64,000 bases of DNA from Rhinopithecus roxellana (Eukaryota > Chordata > Mammalia > Primates > Cercopithecidae): the NCBI RefSeq assembly GCF_007565055.1, contig NC_044554.1, positions 144,459,463 through 144,523,462 on the forward strand. The letters run 5' to 3'. The notes beneath the pieces were generated by a model. That model worked only from the letters and a program-made list of their open reading frames with translations, did not search any database and was not told where the DNA came from. Made by a program: the position numbers and the translations under genes. Positions 40,026 through 55,600 of the stretch are shown here, piece by piece (positions within the stretch are counted from its first letter, which is position 1; every line of letters starts with the position of its first letter).

Positions 40026-40105
40026 GTGATACATATATGTGTGTATACATATATATATATATTACAGATATGTGTGTATATATATTACAGATATGTATAT
40101 ATATG
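40026..40105 (+). repeat. Imperfect TA/TG dinucleotide tract
   Basis: Repeated ACATATATG, TGTGTATA and two ATTACAGATATG words form a degenerate AT/GT-rich tract. Confidence 0.8.
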
Positions 40106-43050
40106 GGAAAATATGTATACACAAGGAAAACACTGCTGTTCTAAATGTAGTATGATTTTAACATACTACCCAATAAATCTTATGAGACTCTAAACTCATT
40201 TAAGATTTAATAATAGTAATGGATTAAATTTTTTTAGTATGCTATTCATTACAAACTAGAAAAAGCCTAATAAATCAGTCTCAATCAGTAAAACCTCATA
40301 GATTTCCATGCAATAATGTGTTTCCTCAATTGCTTTTACAGGAAAATAATTACTAATTGTTTGATAAATTTAATTTTGGAGCAAATGTGTTGACAGCTGA
40401 AAAAACATGTAATGACTTGGATAGAGACCAGATATAACACTAGAACAAATAATATTGGAGACTTAAAAAAATAGTAACTGATGAAAAAAATCTAATTGGG
40501 TTAAATATTTTAAAGTACCTACAAATACCAAGGGTTTTGTATCTTTTGTCCTTTTCTACTTGAAATTTCTTAATCATTTTGGTGATCATACAAGATAAAT
40601 CTTTAAAATTACTGTTTGAGTATTCTGAAAAGAAATATAATTCTTTTGTTAAACTATACTTCTCTAATTTACATGCAGTCTTAATAAAATAATTCCTATG
40701 GATATTAATGTTCATTCTAGACAATTTTGCTCAATCCATATTTTTGTAAACTACATTACTTTGCTTTTTATAAAAGCTACTGTTTTTATATAGTCCCATT
40801 CCCCAGTTTTTCATATATATTGTATTGAGTCTTTAAAATTAGAAATACTACTGAAACATAGAATATATTAATGCTTGATGAAATGGGACCTCTCTTTGAG
40901 TGTAGAACTGTTGCCTGCAAACTAAGTCTAGTCTTTCAGAACAGAGTAGGATGCTGTATATCTGTTCCCTGGACTTAGATCCTTTGGCCTTGGTTTTACC
41001 TGACTTTGAGAAATTATAATCCCTAGTTTTTATACATGTTTCACTTACTTTCTGCATATGATTTCTGGCTTACTTGACTCTAAGTTCTTGCTGCCAGTCT
41101 TGCCTCTACAGCAGTCCACATTCTCTCACCACCAAAGACATAATGTCTTGTGGCTTCCCCATTTTATTTCTGTGCCTGCTACTCAACAGTTGTTCTGCAC
41201 CAGGTGAAAGTCATTATTTTAGGTACTTTTTAGGGGGTACATAAATAATTATTTCCTCAAGAAGCCAGCGATCTGCATAGGAAAGGTTCACGAAGCAATT
41301 TTGAAATAATTTAAAAGTTTATATAATGGATTATCACGTGAGCGTTGTAATTTATACTATTTTGTTGGAATTGTATAGCAATATTTATAAGTTGTTACTA
41401 CTTGAGAATTATTGTGTCTTAAATCATCTTCCTATTAGACTGATATACAAGTCTCCCCACTGACCATCCCCAATGCCAAAAAGAAGTATACTGTGAACAC
41501 TGCAAAGTAAACCATTAGAAATTAATGGTCACTACCTATAAAGTAGGAAAATATTAAAGGGGTGGTATTTTATGAGTAATGGAAACTTTTGTTGTAGATA
41601 TTTCAACTGACACTGTGCCTTTATTACTACTTTGTACCTACATCTGAAGATCCAGACTCTAGTAGTTGTAATACAATAGATGCAAATGGTGGGAACATCT
41701 AGTTCTTGTCAATGTGTCACCAAAACATATTATCAAAGCTAATCTCATAAGGGTGTCAGAGGAAATTAAAGTTGCCTTTGGCTGCATGTTATAAGAACTG
41801 ACTGAAATTTTAAACTACCTCAGTAGCTGACTATATACAGCAGCAGGAAGCCTTCAATTAACTGCACCAGTTCTATTTGTAGTACAAAGGATCTATGGCT
41901 TAGGATAGCCTACATAACTTAAAAAGAAAAAACTCAACTAGATCTTAACAGTATCCTGAAGTACAGCCTGAGAGAAAAGGATAGATAGGGTCAGATAGGA
42001 GCATGGAGCATAGTAACTAATTCAAAGGCAAGGGGGTCTTAGGTTGAGCTTTAAAAAATGTTCTGTCTAGTCAATAAGAAATTCAGAGACAATGTCTTTG
42101 AAAGAAAGGTAAGCCAGAATGAAGAGTAGCAGTCTACATTCTAGAGATTATAACAATAAAAGTCAGCAATATGAAATGATTTATTATAGAAAAAGGCGAG
42201 CTTTTACAAAAATAATGGGTAGAAAAGAGTTCTTGAGGTTATTAAGTAGAAATGCACATGGATTTGATAATGAAAGATCATTTCCACATGATCCTCAGTT
42301 AGGCCCTGTTTCTTGGACTATAATTAAGAAAAAAAAGTGGAAGAACACTAAGAGAAAGGACTAGGGAGTGGTAGTGGCTCTAATGTTATTCTTTTACCTT
42401 TTGAAATGCTACCTGATACTAATTTTTGAGAAAAATTTGTTGGAGAGTGAAACTTGCATGTCTTTTGGAGAGTTTTATTTAAAGGTGAATGATCTCAATT
42501 TTACCTTGTTTGTTTTTCACAGTTGCCTCCCTCTCCTTTTGCTGTATGGATTATATGTATTTAAGTAAGTTAATGTTGGGAAAAAAATTTAAACATTGAG
42601 AAAATTACTGAGAGTCTCTGGGTAATATCTCAGAATTAGATTTGAAAGTCACTGAAAGATATGTTGTGGCTCAATGAGGAAGTTGTTAGATTTGTGATAA
42701 TACTGAAAAAATCCCTGTTTTGGTTTTATCTAAATTAGCATTCACAATACAAAAGTCATTCTAAGAATTATAATTAGGAGTCTGACATTTTACACAGAAT
42801 TCGGTAGTTATTTTTGGTAAATAATTTTTACAGAAGATGTTTGATCAAATTAAAATTTAAAAATTTGAGGGATCAACCTATGGTTTTCTTGTATTAATAT
42901 ATTCACGTGGGATCTAAATGATGAAAAATTTTATTTTTTTTTCTAGTTTCAAATCTACTGGAATGTTTATCTGTAACAACTACTATAAAGAAGTTGTTAA
43001 AGTTCATGGAAACTGCCTTCTGTAGGAGACAGGTTACATTTTACAGTTCT
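40106..43050. other. HDAC9: HDAC9 intron, nothing recognised
   Basis: AT-rich. Minus-strand frames at 40440-40724 and 40848-41057 and plus-strand frames at 42119-42364 and 42368-42568 have no domain that I recognise. Confidence 0.5.
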
Positions 43051-43051
43051 A

Positions 43052-43391
43052 TAAAATGAATCATAAAATTCAGAATTTTGCTCCACTTGTCCCATTACTT
43101 GTCCATAAAAACTGGATTTAATTTCTACTGTAGTTATTTTTAAAAAATACACATTTAGTGCTTTAAGAATGGAATAATTACATGTCAGCCATGGTGGTTC
43201 ACTTCTGTAATCCCAGCAATTTGGGGGGCAAGGCAGTAGGATCACTTGAACCCAAGTTCAAGTGGAGTTTGAGACCAGGCTGGGCAATAAAGCAAGACTC
43301 AGTCTCTACGAAAATAGAAATAAAAGTAAAAAAATAAGCCAGGTGTGGTGGCACATGGGAAGCTGAGGTGGGAGGATTGGGGAGGTCGAGG
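43052..43391 (+). repeat. 340-bp duplication, derived copy
   Basis: It matches 45012-45353 in the same orientation, including about 130 bp of unique flank (for example 'CCACTTGTCCCATTACTTG') and the left part of an old Alu. By eye identity is about 92-94%. The match ends abruptly inside the Alu right arm at 43391. Confidence 0.93.
43183..43391 (+). mobile_element. Alu fragment, truncated at 3' side
   Basis: Old Alu (J/S type) lacking the final right-arm part and the 3' target duplication; its end coincides with the duplication border. Confidence 0.85.
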
Positions 43392-45011
43392 GTGCTTCTG
43401 TAGAAGACAGTTTTCCATGAAGTAATTTTTTTAAAATTAGGTCAAATTAATTTGCTTATTTTTCAGAAAATAGATTTTGGAGCTGGTCAGAAGAAATGAG
43501 AAATACTAATGTAGCATATTAGAACAAATCGTATTTTATATAAGTGAAAACAAAATAATTAGGTAAAATGGTATATTTATAAGCCCAATGAAGGCAATGG
43601 AATGAATTATGATCTGGGTTTTCAGACCAAATGGACTGTCAGATCCTTTAGTTAAACATTTGAAATATCACCTTTAAAATTAATGTTTATTCTTTTCTTC
43701 TTTGCTACTTTATTTTTCATGAGTCTTTAATAGAGCATTAAAAATTACTTAGCAAACTCATAATTATGTACTAGAATAATTCCCTTTAGTAGGAATTTTA
43801 TTGTAGGAAATCATTTCTAAAAGTGATAAAATTTTACCAATTTACAAATACTTTTGTACTAACAGTATTTAATAACAATGAATCTTTTAGTAGTGATAGA
43901 TACACAAGGAAATAGGAATCAATGAGCATGGGACTTATTATGGAATATAGTTGATCATGATTCAGCATATGAAGTATTACTAGAAGATGATACCTCTCTA
44001 TTTCCACTCTTCTTTCTAACTTTAACAATTTCCTGCCCAGTCTAGGGTGTGCATATTTGGAATTATAACTATTTACAAAGGAACCACATGAGTAAAAAAC
44101 ATGACATAAAGTAGCTATTTTAGCCATCAGAGTTTTTCTGGGGTATTTGTATTAATTACATTTCTGTTTTCTTGCTTGATGTCTTTATCCTTCTGTCATG
44201 TGAATCTCTTTATTCCCAAACATTTGTCTAGGTATTAAACCTTTTTTCTTATATGACGCAATGTAAGAGAGCCTCAAACATCTAAACAAAATAACAATGA
44301 GTGGAAAATTTCTGTAGCCAAGAAGAAAATTAAAAATAGGAGACAGAAAATAACCAGAGAAGAAAAAACATCTTTCGAAAAATGGTCAAATGTCATCCAG
44401 ATAACCTTCCAAGGAAAGCTGCCTCTCACCTCCTTCCCCTTCCTTTCCTTCCTCATCTTCCTAAGGTTGTCAGTTGGCATAGGACATAAAAGTAAACAAA
44501 AAGATGGGCATAAAAGCAAATCAAAAGTGGTAGGAAACCAGCCAATAAAAATGGGGAGGTATTGTCCAGACCAGAATGAGGACAGAGATTTTACTTTCGT
44601 CAATTCCAAGTTAAATTTTCATCCAACACTTAGTTTGGTATTTACATGAATGCTTGTATAGATTTCCAAAGTAGATGCCAAAGTAGATTGAGGAAGTTAG
44701 TGGATTAGTCCCTAGAGTTTGTTTGTTAAAAGAATTTGAGAAGCTTCCCATAATAACTTTAACATAACAGAAAAGAAAACTGATAATTGTGTGCATTTTG
44801 TGTATTTATGGTTATATACATTATGTAGTTTAATTCATCCATAGACTTGTTTTTTCTCAATCATTTCTTTAGTTGTTTTAGAATTAAGAAAGTGCATTTG
44901 TACATGGTTGAGGAAAGGGTCTTGAACTCATTGGAGTCACCAATTTTTAAAATCTTTATTGGTTTTCATTGATTTTATGTGGTTCATGATTTTTCATGAC
45001 ATTCACTCTTT
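43392..45011. other. HDAC9: HDAC9 intron, between duplicate copies
   Basis: No gene is recognised. Minus-strand frames at 43834-44127 and 44274-44609 have no known domain. Confidence 0.5.
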
Positions 45012-45353
45012 TAAAATGAATCATAAAATCCAGCATTTTGCTCCACTTGTCCCATTACTTGTCCATAAAAACTGGATTTAATTTCTACTGTAATTATATT
45101 TTTAAAATACACATTTAGTGCTTTAAGAATGGAATAGTTACAGGTCAGGCATGGTGGTTCACTTCTGTAAATACCAGCAATTTGGGGGGGTGAGGCAGGA
45201 GGATCACTTGAACCCAAGTTCAAGTGGAGTTTGAGACCAGGCTGGGCAACAAAGCAAGACCCAGTCACTACGAAAATAGAAATAAAAATAAAAAAGTAAG
45301 CCAGGTGTGATGGCACATGGGAGGTTGAGGTGGAAGGATTGGGGAGGTTGAGG
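45012..45353 (+). repeat. 340-bp duplication, source copy
   Basis: Partner of 43052-43391. Here the Alu continues to its 3' end and has a target duplication on both sides, so this locus is the probable original. Confidence 0.9.
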
Positions 45354-45428
45354 CTGCAGTGAACCACAATCATGCTACTCCACTTCTGCCTGGCCACCAG
45401 AGGGTGATCCTGTCTTAAAACAAAAAAG
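45143..45428 (+). mobile_element. Old Alu (J/S type), near full length
   Basis: Flanked by AAGAATGGAATAGTTA (45125-45140) and AAGAATGGAACAATTA (45426-45441), two mismatches. The right arm has diverged to TGGCCACCAGAGGGTGATC near its end. Confidence 0.85.
45391..45409 (+). promoter_or_regulatory. CTCF-like motif inside an Alu right arm
   Basis: TGGCCACCAGAGGGTGATC matches the CTCF core CCASYAGRKGGCRSY at 13 of 15 positions. It arises from mutations of the usual Alu end. Binding is not shown. Confidence 0.3.
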
Positions 45429-45583
45429 AATGGAACAATTATAAAATAATGTATGTTCTATCTGAAAACAATGTCGTTAACACTTTATGGAAGCTGTCCC
45501 CAGAGTTGAGGGACACTTGCTGATGTGAAGTTAGCCAACCCATGACTGCTTCAGAATAGAAACAATGTTCAATGGTGTTGAAC

Positions 45584-45611
45584 AAAAAAAAAAAAAAAAA
45601 AAAAAAAAAAA
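45584..45611 (+). repeat. 28-bp poly-A tract
   Basis: A pure A run with no recognisable retroelement body directly upstream. Confidence 0.95.
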
Positions 45612-47131
45612 GTGCCTTGCTAAAGCTACTTTTAATGCTGTGTAGCTCTAACAGATGATTTATACTGGTTTTCCATTTAATGAGCTGGCAGGGAGGATTT
45701 TTAGCTACTGCAAAGTCTTCTAGAAAAAAAAGAAACTCTTGTTGAGAAGTCTCCGAAAGGGTGTGAAGTTTCTTATTTTACATTCATTAACTTTTTATTT
45801 TATTCAAGGTTCAGAAATAGGCTATTGGTCATGCATTGTGAACTCACCATCTGGCTCCATCCAGCTTCCTGAGGGATTTCCCCCTGTGTCACAATCTTCT
45901 GATGTACTTCATGTTTGTAAAAGTTTTGAATGCTTAATTATATATATAAAATATACATTTATATATGTATGTGTATATGTATATATAAATACATATATGT
46001 AACACTTATAAAAGTGTGAGAATTTAAATATAGATCCATAGTTTAAAAAAATCTATTGGTATATAAAGGCTTACAGTGAAAAGAAATTATCCTCTATTTC
46101 ACTTCAACTTCAGCCTGACTCGATTCAATACTCCAGTCCTGTCTCCCATATTAGCCATTTTAACAGTTTTTTACTCTTATGCTTCTAGTGACAACCTCTC
46201 TGTTTTTAAATAATATTCTTACTTTATTCACTTTCAACATTGTTTATTGACTTAATGAATGGTAATAAGAATAACTCACCAATTTTTCTCTTTTCTCTCC
46301 TGCTTCAAAATATGTTTACATTATTCTTAGTTCATACATTTATTATAATAATTATTATTAGTTATTGTTCAGAAACCTCAGGAAGAATAATTCTCTTAAC
46401 TGATTTCTAAGTTGTTGAGATATGTGTGGATTTGAATGATTTGGAAAGTAAGTGAGTGGCCTAGCAAACTGTAAACATCATATAAACGTGCTTTATTAAG
46501 GAATGTGGTTACACTCAAATTACTCTTTTACTTAAGAAAATAAGAATTTAAACCACCTGACATAAACTGCAGGAAATTGTTGAATGATTTATCTTAATTT
46601 AATTTCTTTAAATTCTTTCCTATGATGTGCTAATATGTGTGTAATTAAGAACTAAATGAGAAATGTACTCTTGAAAAAACCTTTAAGTTTTGAAAACCTT
46701 ATAAAAACATAAAAAGTCAGTTTTCCCCTATGATTAAAGAAAATCAAGTTAATGCATGACCTATATGTTGCTCCTTGACAGTCTCTAATAGACAAAGTAC
46801 TGGATTTCCTATAAATAAGAAAATGGAAAGCAAAAAAAATCTTCTGTTCCTTTCATACTTTTACCCCCAACTCCTTAACTATACAATGTAATTCTGTCTC
46901 TAATGTGCTAGTGTAAGTGTAAGCAAAACTCAATACCTTTAGCCTCCCAGAATCACACTTCTGCTGTTTGAGTTCTATTGAACTCAATTTCAATACGAAC
47001 AAGTAAAGGAAATGTTTAAAAAGTTGATGTGTGATGAAAAATGAACTCTTTTATGTTTTGTCAAAATTTGGTGCTTCTGAAAAACAAATTGTCAAATACA
47101 TTTTTTGATGCAAAGTTTTTGTTTTATATTT
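45612..47131. other. HDAC9: HDAC9 intron with AT-dinucleotide patch
   Basis: An imperfect ATATAT/GTATAT tract lies at about 45938-46005. Otherwise nothing is recognised. Confidence 0.5.
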
Positions 47132-47143
47132 AAAGAATTAAAA

Positions 47144-49404
<2,261 letters not shown>

Positions 49405-49419
49405 AGAATCCTTGCATAT

Positions 49420-49526
49420 GCAGGCATGGTGGCTCACAGCTGTAATGCTACCACTTTGGGAGGCTGAGGCAGGAGGGCTGCTTGAGACCAGCCTAGACAC
49501 AGTGTGACCCTGTTTCCACAAAACAA

Positions 49527-49559
<33 letters not shown>

Positions 49560-49705
49560 ATTAGCCAGGCATGGCAGTGTATGCCTGTAGTTCCTGCTAC
49601 TTTGAAGGCTGGAGCAGGAGGATTAATTGGGCATTAGAGGTCAAGGCTGCAGTGAGCTGTGATTGTGCCACTGCACTTCAGCTTGGGTAACAGAATAAGA
49701 CCTTG

Positions 49706-49737
<32 letters not shown>

Positions 49738-49750
49738 CAAAGAGAGAGAG
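49420..49750 (+). mobile_element. AluJ-type element with expanded linker
   Basis: 15-bp perfect target duplication AGAATCCTTGCATAT at 49405-49419 and 49751-49765. The left monomer lacks about 20 bp near the AGGAGTTCGAG box. The middle A-rich linker has become (CAA)n, and the tail is a 30-bp A run followed by (GA)n. Confidence 0.93.
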
Positions 49751-49765
49751 AGAATCCTTGCATAT

Positions 49766-52700
49766 AGTGTCTGTATTTCTCATCTCATGAGTTGTTGGAT
49801 GTCTCAAGAAAAGAATTTTCCCAGCTTCTACTTGAAGGCAATGTGCTTGTTTGTCAGAGCTGGGGAAGTAGATGGGTGAGTGTGCTTTGCGGAATTGCAG
49901 TCAAACCACCACTGTGCAGCTCTTGTGTCCCATGTTTCTGCTAGGGCTGTGGCCTCACCTCAGTTTTGTTTGTCCAGGGAATAACTCTATTCGTCTAGTG
50001 AAAAGAAGGGTAGTGAATGCAGAGAGTGGCAGAGACCTAGAGAGGAGGAGAAATGTTTTGGCTGTAGGAGAATGGACATGGTGATTTAAGTACGCTACAA
50101 TAAGACCTTAAACCAGTCCCTGCACTTTTGACCTTGCGCTTGACCACTCATCTTCCTCTGTGCCTTTCTGCAAGTTCTGAACCTCTTAGGGATTCTCTGG
50201 CATGAGGCTGCTTGTTGCTCACTCACTGCAGTTACTTCGGATTGTGCTTTCTCCTTTCAATGGGACTGTAAATCACTATCCGGCTCACTTTCCATCTTCA
50301 GAAATTCACTGAACTCTGTCTTGCTCATTCTTGTCATCTCTTCCGTCTTCCTTTTTTGTTGTAGGTTTATAGCATTTTAATTATTTTACTGTCATTTTAT
50401 GGCATTTCTGAAGGGATTAGAAATAAATGCATTTGGTCAATCCATCATTTTTATTCAGAAGTCATACAATTTTTAAATCACCCCCAAATTGATGCAATAA
50501 ATATTATCGTTGATATTATTATTTATAACATGAAATATTTTAAGTTAATAATACTGGAGCCATTCTGAGAAATTTCCTAAAAGAGACTACTGAGGAAGCC
50601 CATTATTGCCATGGACCTGATATATTTACATCTATAATTTTAATGAGGATATCAGAAGGTTAAAATTTGTGATGAATATTTGTGATCAACATTTGTGATC
50701 TCTCTCAATGATGATTTCTACTATATCTACATACATTCATTTCTTTATTAATAGCTAATGCATCCAGAACTCAGTTATCCAACAATCTCATTTTATTGAT
50801 AACAAATGCTAGAACAAGGAAAGTATCAGAAATGGCTTTGAAACAACGTTTGCATTGAATCTACAAACGTTTCTCTGAGGATAGCCCATAAAGGCATTAA
50901 GCAAAAACAAAGCATTTACTTCTATTTCATAACCAAGTAAAACAGCTTTTGAAATTTACATTTCAAATACACAGAACTTAGCAAACGAAACAGAAGAAAA
51001 TAAGGGGGAATCCTATGAACAGGCAAGGAATAATCAATGAAACTCTTAACAATAAAGAAGAAGAGAGGGGAACCAGATGGTAGCCAAAGAAACTCATATT
51101 CCTATGAGGAGCTTGTAGCAGAAGCTGTAGGTGCCCCACTCAAACCTCCCAGGGCTCTGTCATTTTTATGTTCCCTGGCCTGGCTCTTGTCAGCATAAAT
51201 CTTTCTTTGCCTCAGAGCTTTCTTTTGTAGTTCAAGCCTACACCACAATCCAGGTGCATGACAGGTTAAAAGTGCCAGAGAATTAATGCCACCAGGAAGT
51301 AGCCTGCAATGAATGACTGACAGAGTTGATGTGTAAATATCCCAGCTTCCTTGCCCCTTGGTTAAGTCTAAAGTATGTGTTGTGCACTGGTGACCAGAGG
51401 TCCCTGGAAGGATGAAGCTCCAGTTGTCACTGTGGTAATCTGCCTGCTTTCTTGGCTGCCTTTCTTGACTGTCTCATTTCCCTACTCTACTGTAAGCCTG
51501 ATGTTTTCCTGAATCAGCTCCTAACTAAACCACAAATTTGAACTAAAATTTGTGACTTAATTTGGGAGAACCCAAAATAAGAAAGAACTACTTAGATTTG
51601 GAGAACAATTACATATTCTTCAACAGGACATTATTATATTTACAAAAAGTAAAATATTTAGTTTTCAGGATGGACCCACATTCAGTGAGGAAACATTCAG
51701 TTATATTCAATGTATTCTATTTAAGAACATAAAGATTATGTGTATATTTAAGAAGACTTCTACTTAATCTAGCTAATACATTATAGTTCCAATGTTTGAC
51801 CTTTACTTATATGGAAATTTAAACCACCCCGAATGATTCATCTGATTAAAATTCTGGATATATAAGAACTCTTGGGTTAAGGAAAACACATGTGTGAATG
51901 TTAAGGTACTTTAAGGACATAGGAGATTATTAACTAAATAGTATACAACAAAAGTCCTCCATAAGCCTCTGTAAATTCATGAGAATATACTGGGGAGGGT
52001 ATTAAATAAGTTAATCATAGTTACTACTCTCATGGAACATAGAATATTCTAAAATTTTTAAAAACACATTTATGAAATAAATGCTTGCACAAAATGCTAT
52101 GTGTATATCTGTGTGTGCTTTCTCCCAGCTTCCCCTGGAAATTTATTGCTAACACATTTCCACATTCTCCTAACTCTCTTGGGATCATCTGAACTATAGA
52201 GCTAACTTACTCTCACTCTACTACAAAAATTTAACTAACAGGAATAATCGTAAAACAAACATTTTAAGTGTATCCGGAATAAAAAATTGTCTCCATGCTT
52301 CTCCATTTTGCTTTCTCATCTTCTAACAGAAACTACCAGAAGAGACTAAGGACTAAATTTTGGGACAGGTGAAGGAGAGAGTTGAATCTTTCTGCCAGGA
52401 GAATGGAAGAAACGTATCTGTTATCATTGTTGTTTCTAGAGGAATGGAACCAAATTAAGGGGTTTGGGACACAGGAGAAAAGGTTTGGAAAAGGAATAAG
52501 AGAGAGGAGCCAATAGACTTAAAAAATCACTTGTATCTAATTGCATTTTACAGTGATTGTGCTGCGCTCATCTCCAATGCTACAATAAAATCAAATGCCC
52601 ACAAAAGGCCACAAATTAATGAGTGATTTATTTTTAAATAAATAAAATAAATAGGGATCAAAAGCAGAAACTTTTTTTTTTTTTCTAATTTCTGTCAACA

Positions 52701-53580
52701 ACAGAATCAGTGCCAGGACATGGATAAAGGTGGAAAATGCAAAACCAAAAGCAATAATTTAGTGGAGACAGGAAGTTAAAGCCAAAAGTAACCTTAAGGT
52801 TCTAAGTCCTTGGAAATTCCCTTACATACAGAGAAAGCCACTGGATTTTGTATGTGGTTCATCCCAGTCTGACCTAAAAGTTATGTGGGAGAATAGTTAA
52901 GTTCCAGAGAGATGTAGTTAATATCTGAGTACCTATTTAGTGCCCACAAACATTGCAACTCTTGAAAATGCCCAAATCTTGAACTTGAGCACTTCAGTTT
53001 TAGCCACAGAGTAAAGAGGTAGACCAGCAGCTTTCCTAAGGCCTCAGTTGGTGGGCTTGCCTTCAGTCTTTCATAACCTCAGGCAGTGTCATCCTCTGTG
53101 CCCAGCGTGACCTCTGCTCTATTCTGTGCTTCACAAGCTTAATGGACTTACTTTATAGTAGACCACTCATTCTTCTACAGCCTTAACTGTGTGGAAAGAG
53201 GGGAGCTACAGTAGTTTTGTTCTGTAACAATTGTCTGCTATTATTTTCTGTACATTTATCTGGCATTCACCCTGAATTTCTTTTCTGGTCGTGCATTCAC
53301 TTACATTCTCCCGTAGGATCTCACTTTCTATTGAGTCCTCCTCTTCCCAGACTTGATGATGTTTATCTGTGTTGTCTGGTATCCCACTAATGGCAGGTCC
53401 TGTCTATCAGTTTGCTAATTATCACACAGCTCAGCCACAGCCTTGTGAAATAAACACACTAGTTAAGTATGTTGGTATGTTAAGGAGTAAAAGTAAAGTC
53501 TGTGAGTTGCATACTTAGAAACAGTGACAGGAATTTATCACTTCATTTTCATTGACATTTATGTTATGGTAGATGCAAGG
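49766..53580. other. HDAC9: HDAC9 intron, nothing recognised with confidence
   Basis: A somewhat GC-richer patch at 51090-51540 may be an old LTR but I cannot name it. No gene or RNA is seen. Small T run at 52672-52684. Confidence 0.45.
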
Positions 53581-53584
53581 ACAG

Positions 53585-53790
53585 TCTGATGAGAAGAGAG
53601 CATGTGTTTGGGAATCAGATATTCATACACTTGAATTTTACTTTTATCCCTTACTAACTAATAGCTATTTAACGTCCATGAGCCTTAATTCCCTTGTGAA
53701 GTCAGAATGGTAATACTTGACTCATGTGTACAGTTATAAGTAAAAGGAAAGTACCCTTTACATGATGACTTCCACATGATAGGGGTATGG
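53585..53790 (+). mobile_element. MIR SINE, sense
   Basis: 'AGAGCATGTGTTTGGGAATCAG', 'CTTACTAACTAATAGC' and 'GAGCCTTAATTCCCTTGTG' follow MIR in order. Confidence 0.7.
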
Positions 53791-53929
53791 GTAAATTATG
53801 CTTGCAATAGCATAGTCATAATAATACTTTTAAATTAGTGACTCACTTCCAAGAATGGAGTATAGGAAAGGGAAAATTGTAAAGTTATAGTGAAGAAACC
53901 TGGCAGAAACCTCTTTAACCAAGTTTCAT

Positions 53930-54300
53930 TCTGTTTTCTGCTTCTGTGTTAGAATGCTGGAGACTGTGTAATTTATAGAAAAAAAAAAAGAAATATATTT
54001 CTTACAGTTCAGGAGGATAGGGAGTTCAAGGTGGAGGGGCCACCTCTAAGGAGGGCTTTTTACTGTGCGATGTGGAGGCCATCACATGATGAGAGGGCAA
54101 GAGCATGCCAGCTCAGGTCTCTCTTTATCTTCTTGTAAAGCCACCAGTTTCACCATGGGGCCTCTACCCTGATGACCTTATCTAATCTTAATTACCTCCC
54201 AAAAGCTCCACCTCCAAATGCCATCAACATATGAATTTGGAGATTAAATTTCAAACAAATGAAATTTAGGAAACATAGGAACACATTCAAACAATGGCAC
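53930..54300 (-). mobile_element. ERVL-MaLR-type LTR, antisense
   Basis: 'GGAGACTGTGTAATTTATAG', 'CTTACAGTTCAGGAGG', 'AAGAGCATGCCAGC', 'TAATTACCTCCCAAAAGC' and 'CATCAACATATGAATTTGG' match the reversed MaLR LTR. Solo, diverged; no internal genes visible. Confidence 0.65.
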
Positions 54301-54474
54301 CAAGTCATCAAGGTGAACATCAGCAGTGATAAGTCATGTGGCTCTACTCTACTTATGTGGGTGTGATGGGAAGGGCACTTCACTCATTGTTTTTCCTCCC
54401 AAATTTATATCCTCAGTCCAATCATAAAAAAAATGAGACAAATTCAAATTCAGGAATATTCTATAAAATACTTG

Positions 54475-54805
54475 ATCGAGAATCTTCAGAAAGCATGTAG
54501 GTCATGAAAAACAAGGAAAGATGGGAAACTGTCACAGGTCAGAGGAGACAGCAAGTAAATGCAAGCTGGGACCCTGGGTTAGATCTTAGAACAGCAAAAA
54601 GGATACTAGTGAAAACTGAAGAAATTCAAATAAAATCTGTGGTTTAGTAAACAGTACTCACATTAATTTCTTTGTTTTAACAAATGTCTTTCGGTTATAT
54701 AAGATGGTAACATTATGGAAAACTGGATGAAAAGTATATGGGAACTTATACTATCTTGAAAACTTTTCTGAAAATCTGAAATTATTCCAAAACAAAAAGT
54801 TTGTT
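54475..54805 (+). mobile_element. L1M 3' UTR fragment
   Basis: 'GATACTAGTGAAAACTGAAG', 'AGATGGTAACATTATGG', 'GAAAAGTATATGGGAAC' and 'TGAAATTATTCCAAAAC' match older L1 3' UTRs in order. Confidence 0.75.
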
Positions 54806-54864
54806 TTTTTTTTTTGTTTGTTTGTTGTTATTTGAACTGAAAAGGAAAAACATTTGGTAGGTAA

Positions 54865-55055
54865 TAGATCAGTGCTTGCCAGGGGTGAGGGTACAGGGAG
54901 CATAAGGGAGATTCCAGGGGTGTGAGGCTCTTCTACATCTTGCTTGTGATTATGATTATCTGAATCTATAAATGTGTTAAAATGAGTACACCAAAAATGT
55001 CAATTTTACTGTATGTCAATTTGTTTAAAATAAAACAAAATAAAGAAACAAATGT
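54865..55055 (+). mobile_element. L1ME-type 3' end
   Basis: 'AGTGCTTGCCAGGGGTGAGG', 'AAATGTGTTAAAATGAG' and 'CAATTTTACTGTATGTCAAT' resemble the L1ME 3' UTR. Directly follows another L1 end. Confidence 0.6.
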
Positions 55056-55109
55056 CAATGGGAAGTATAAGTATCTTTGATAGCAAATAAGGCAAAAGGG
55101 AAAAAAGTT

Positions 55110-55468
<359 letters not shown>

Positions 55469-55509
55469 TTACATATAACACTGTCATCATCAAATTGAAG
55501 AAACCTTAT

Positions 55510-55600
55510 TAAATATATTTATTCTTTCATTTAACAAATATTCATTGAATCCCAATGATGTGTCAAGCACTGTGCTAAGGCTTGCCAGTAGACAAGAACT
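55510..55600 (-). mobile_element. L2 LINE 3' end, antisense
   Basis: 'CATTTAACAAATATTCATTG', 'GTGTCAAGCACTGTGCTAAG' is the reversed L2 terminus. Confidence 0.65.

Noticed and set aside
44274..44609. 111-codon minus-strand frame with hydrophobic end
   Set aside because: No start context, domain or transcript features; probable chance frame in AT-rich DNA.
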